Assembly (NCBI GenBank): GCA_964627795.1
Contig: CAZVLF010000006.1
Span: forward strand, 62,001 to 126,000
DNA: 64,000 bases
Reading direction: 5' to 3'
Origin: CANDYO01 sp964627795
GTDB taxonomy: Bacteria > Pseudomonadota > Alphaproteobacteria > Rickettsiales > CANDYO01
A program made the position numbers and the translations under genes. The notes under the pieces were generated by a model, which made no database searches, was not told the DNA's origin, and worked only from the letters and a program-made list of their open reading frames with translations. The number at the start of each line of letters is the position of its first letter. Positions within the stretch are counted from its first letter, which is position 1. Positions 61,908 through 64,000 of this stretch are shown here, in pieces.

Positions 61908-62762
61908 TTAACATTGCCAATAGCCTCTTCCCATCTTACAAATTTCACTACCATTTTTTGGTACCTCAATTTGTCTAAAGGAAGAGATATAAACTTTTAA
62001 CTCAGTATTATCAGGCAAACAATTTGGTTTAATATATCTATCATTAGAAACAATACTCCAAATAAAATTATCTATTGCATGGCTGTAGCAACTCATATTT
62101 AGCAGCTTTTCTATTCCCTTTTTTGTATATAAAATTGACCAAGCGCCCCACCCTCCAGCATTAGCACTGAATTTATTAAAAATCTCATTTCCTTGAACTG
62201 GTATTTGAAGTCCACTATATTGAATCATGTCAAGATAAACAATATCAGCATCCAGAGGCATATTATTAACTATTTTTTTAATGTTATTACTGATATTGCT
62301 ATCAGTTACAATTACATCATCTTCAAAAATTATAATATTATCAAAATTCATATTTTTTGCTTTTTGCCATAAAATGTAATTGCTACACCACACACCAATC
62401 TCTCCAGATGAAAGACCAAAATCACGCTGGTTCATATACATAAAAGAAGAATTTACATTACTTGCATCACAATATATTTTGTAGGATCTATCTTTAACCA
62501 TTCCAGTGGACCTATTTTTAATATCTAAGCCAGTGAATTTATTTCCCAATTCAATATCTTCTAACGTTACCTTATAACCATCTATTGCATTAAAACGTTG
62601 ATATTTTAAATTTAGCTTATCAAACTGCTTTGAAATATTCATCCATCTATCTTTTGATCTTTCTAAGTTTATCACATAAGTTTCAGTTTTATTAGCAAAG
62701 GAATATCTATAAAAATAGACGCTGACTAATACCAATAATATAAAGTAATATAACTTTCTCAT
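61908..62762 (-). CDS. Glycosyltransferase family 25 protein
   Basis: 284 residues. One N-terminal hydrophobic helix (LYYFILLVLVSVYFY). The GT25 start VINLERSKDRWMNISKQFDK is clear, then GEIGVWCSNYILWQKAKNM and the acidic metal site IIIFEDDVIV. GT25 enzymes add galactose or other sugars to lipooligosaccharide. The N-terminal anchor is unusual among bacterial LOS enzymes and suggests periplasmic-side location or membrane tethering. Its stop is 2 bases from that of lptF. RDD protein gene upstream. Confidence 0.88.
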   Translation of the reverse strand: MRKLYYFILLVLVSVYFYRYSFANKTETYVINLERSKDRWMNISKQFDKLNLKYQRFNAIDGYKVTLEDIELGNKFTGLDIKNRSTGMVKDRSYKIYCDASNVNSSFMYMNQRDFGLSSGEIGVWCSNYILWQKAKNMNFDNIIIFEDDVIVTDSNISNNIKKIVNNMPLDADIVYLDMIQYSGLQIPVQGNEIFNKFSANAGGWGAWSILYTKKGIEKLLNMSCYSHAIDNFIWSIVSNDRYIKPNCLPDNTELKVYISSFRQIEVPKNGSEICKMGRGYWQC

Positions 62763-62836
62763 AATAACTTTTTAGTAAAATAAGATGAGTATTATATATC
62801 CAGGCTTGCTAGTTGTAAATTAGCTAATTCTGACCC

Positions 62837-63310
62837 TTAAAGGAAATTACTTTTATTAGAGACAACAAAAGTTTTACAAATCACATCATACCACCCTCTA
62901 TTATATTGATCAAAAGCCATAAAGAGAAATGGGATATAACAAAGAAAATAAAAATTATGCTTAATTAACATAATTTGGTTTATTATAAATATTACTAAGA
63001 AAGGGAGATAAGCAAGAATATATCTTATAAAACATGTATATAATGAAACTGAATTTTTCTCTGAGTTCACAAGAATTATATTAAATAATCTCATTCCATA
63101 GGTAGATTTTTTTGCACTTGATATTAAAATAGATTCATATAAAGCTGATGCTGGCCATGATATAATAGATTCATAATTATAAAGGTTATTTTTACTTATA
63201 AACTCTCCTAGAGTCAGGAAAATATGTATAGCAAAATAAACTATTACTATATCAACAACACTAGCAAGTATCCTTACTTTTATTGATGCATACTCGGTTG
63301 ATTCGCTCAT
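62837..63310 (-). CDS. RDD-family membrane protein
   Basis: 157 residues, four hydrophobic segments. The first helix follows YASIKVRILASVVDIVIVYF, where the family Arg-Asp-Asp pattern is seen as R and D (IRILASVVDI). The segment KSTYGMRLFNIILVNSEKNS is the family second signature. RDD proteins are proposed small-molecule or ion transporters. TAATAAA precedes the ATG; no clear ribosome site. Upstream of the GT25 gene on the same strand, 74 bases away. Confidence 0.85.
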   Translation of the reverse strand: MSESTEYASIKVRILASVVDIVIVYFAIHIFLTLGEFISKNNLYNYESIISWPASALYESILISSAKKSTYGMRLFNIILVNSEKNSVSLYTCFIRYILAYLPFLVIFIINQIMLIKHNFYFLCYIPFLFMAFDQYNRGWYDVICKTFVVSNKSNFL

Positions 63311-63760
63311 TTATTAACTTTTATTAACATCGTAATATATAATATTAAGTTATTAATGTTTTGTCAATTACTTATATTTAATTTTTTTATAATTAGTCAT
63401 ATTCGTATTATTTTTTTAATACGGTAATCTAAAAACTTTTAATTTAAGAATTACTAAATTATTTAGAAAATGAAAAGATACTAGCAAGAAAAAGGTGATT
63501 TTTAAAAATGAAAATCACCTTTATAAAATCTAAAGCTATTATAAAAAGCTAAATTTTAAAAAAGCTATTTATTATCAGCTGCAACTCCGTCACTAATATA
63601 AATCTGATATTATGCACAGTTTTTAAAATTATTTGTATGATGCTCTAAATCATATCAATATTCTTCTTTAAGTGAGTTAATGCTATTATGTAAAACACTT
63701 TAATATTTCGTTGAGTGCATAAACTATTTTTTTATAAATATTTATCTAGTTTATAATTAA
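63311..63760. other. Gene-free region between the RDD gene and the rpoC terminator
   Basis: 450 bases. It contains the hairpin 63491-63522. On the minus strand, 63720-63565 is one frame with a start and end (MHSTKY ... ISDGVAADNK) but three in-frame stop codons. This could be a dead gene or chance, since stops are frequent in AT-rich DNA. No RNA gene is recognised. Confidence 0.4.
63491..63522 (-). terminator. Hairpin terminator of unknown transcript
   Basis: AAAGGTGATTTT (63491-63502) pairs with AAAATCACCTTT (63511-63522). On the minus strand TTCTTG follows. No intact gene ends near it; the sequence upstream (63565-63720) may be a remnant. Confidence 0.6.
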
Positions 63761-63790
63761 AAAAACCCGCTTCTTTAAAAGCGGGTTTTT
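63761..63790 (-). terminator. rpoC terminator
   Basis: AAAAACCCGCTT (63761-63772) pairs with AAGCGGGTTTTT (63779-63790). On the minus strand the run GCGGGTTTTTTT closes it. It lies 21 bases past the rpoC stop. A strong intrinsic terminator. Confidence 0.92.
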
Positions 63791-63811
63791 AAAAAATAAA
63801 CAAATTTTATA

Positions 63812-64000
63812 TTAATTTGCTGCTGACTCTTGATTTTTATCTCTATCAATAATCATTGCTTTACTTTTAACTTGGTTAACATAGAAACCAGTACCAGCAG
63901 GTATAAGTCTACCAACAATAACATTCTCCTTAAATCCTTGAAGACGATCAATCTTACCAGCAACTGCAGCTTCAGTAAGAACTCTAGTTGTTTCTTGGAA
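63812..64000 (-). CDS. rpoC: DNA-directed RNA polymerase beta' subunit (C-terminal 62 residues)
   Basis: Only the end of the gene is inside the window. The visible sequence FQETTRVLTEAAVAGKIDRL and ENVIVGRLIPAGTG is the near-invariant C-terminal region of RpoC. It ends DKNQESAAN and is followed by a strong terminator. Confidence 0.96.
   Translation of the reverse strand, partial: FQETTRVLTEAAVAGKIDRLQGFKENVIVGRLIPAGTGFYVNQVKSKAMIIDRDKNQESAAN

Overview
The window is very AT-rich and reads as a chromosome segment of an obligate intracellular alphaproteobacterium of the order Rickettsiales. A Midichloriaceae-like member is my best guess, but this is inference. Supporting signs are nuoGHIJK, sdhAB separated from sdhCD, gltA, a GapR-type protein, an LptF/LptG pair, AmpG and an OmpR-type regulator. 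These are mixed with eukaryote-directed protein types: ankyrin, leucine-rich repeats, an OTU protease, a CE-clan (Ulp1-like) protease and proline-rich repeats. The sequence is a draft. It contains three runs of exactly 100 N, each inside a tandem-repeat protein gene.

Layout. 1-4437: end of a complex I operon (nuoG-H-I-J-K, minus strand). 4590-5790: Ulp1-like protease and PDZ-like fragment, apparently one gene broken by a frameshift. 6129-10324: housekeeping genes (metK, rplY, pheS, ComF-like). 10401-14019: ankyrin/pseudo-OTU protein, then a dehydrogenase-oxidoreductase fusion. 14074-16823: gltA, coaD, HAD hydrolase. 16871-24345: accessory island with an outer-membrane barrel, two tandem-repeat proteins and a 1112-residue low-complexity protein. 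24418-26998: sdhA-sdhB. 27206-30153: OTU protease and a methyltransferase-like protein. 30209-35975: glnA-kdsA-kup, tRNA-Arg, and brnQ preceded by a candidate attenuator with a 40-codon leader peptide. 36227-40306: MHS transporter, CinA-like, map, gapR-like, ruvA. 40359-44334: a gene remnant and a giant LRR protein flanked by a 59-bp direct repeat. 44492-55033: grpE, sppA, tlpA, lptM, sdhC-sdhD, yqhA, asmA, ampG and a response regulator. 55077-56625: hypothetical and probably degraded genes. 56792-63310: rne, lptG, rpmJ, lptF, a GT25 glycosyltransferase and an RDD protein. The far end holds the rpoC 3' end and its terminator.

How the genes fit together. The core genes describe an aerobic organism with a TCA cycle and respiratory chain that keeps an LPS envelope (kdsA, lptF, lptG, lptM, asmA, GT25) and murein recycling (ampG), and imports amino acids and osmolytes (brnQ, the MHS carrier, kup). 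The accessory genes look like surface proteins and candidate effectors aimed at host ubiquitin and scaffold systems. The most interesting new items are the brnQ leader, the split CE-protease/PDZ gene, the catalytically dead OTU-ankyrin protein beside a genome-encoded active OTU protease, the dehydrogenase-DadA fusion, and the repeat-gap arithmetic that repairs three genes.
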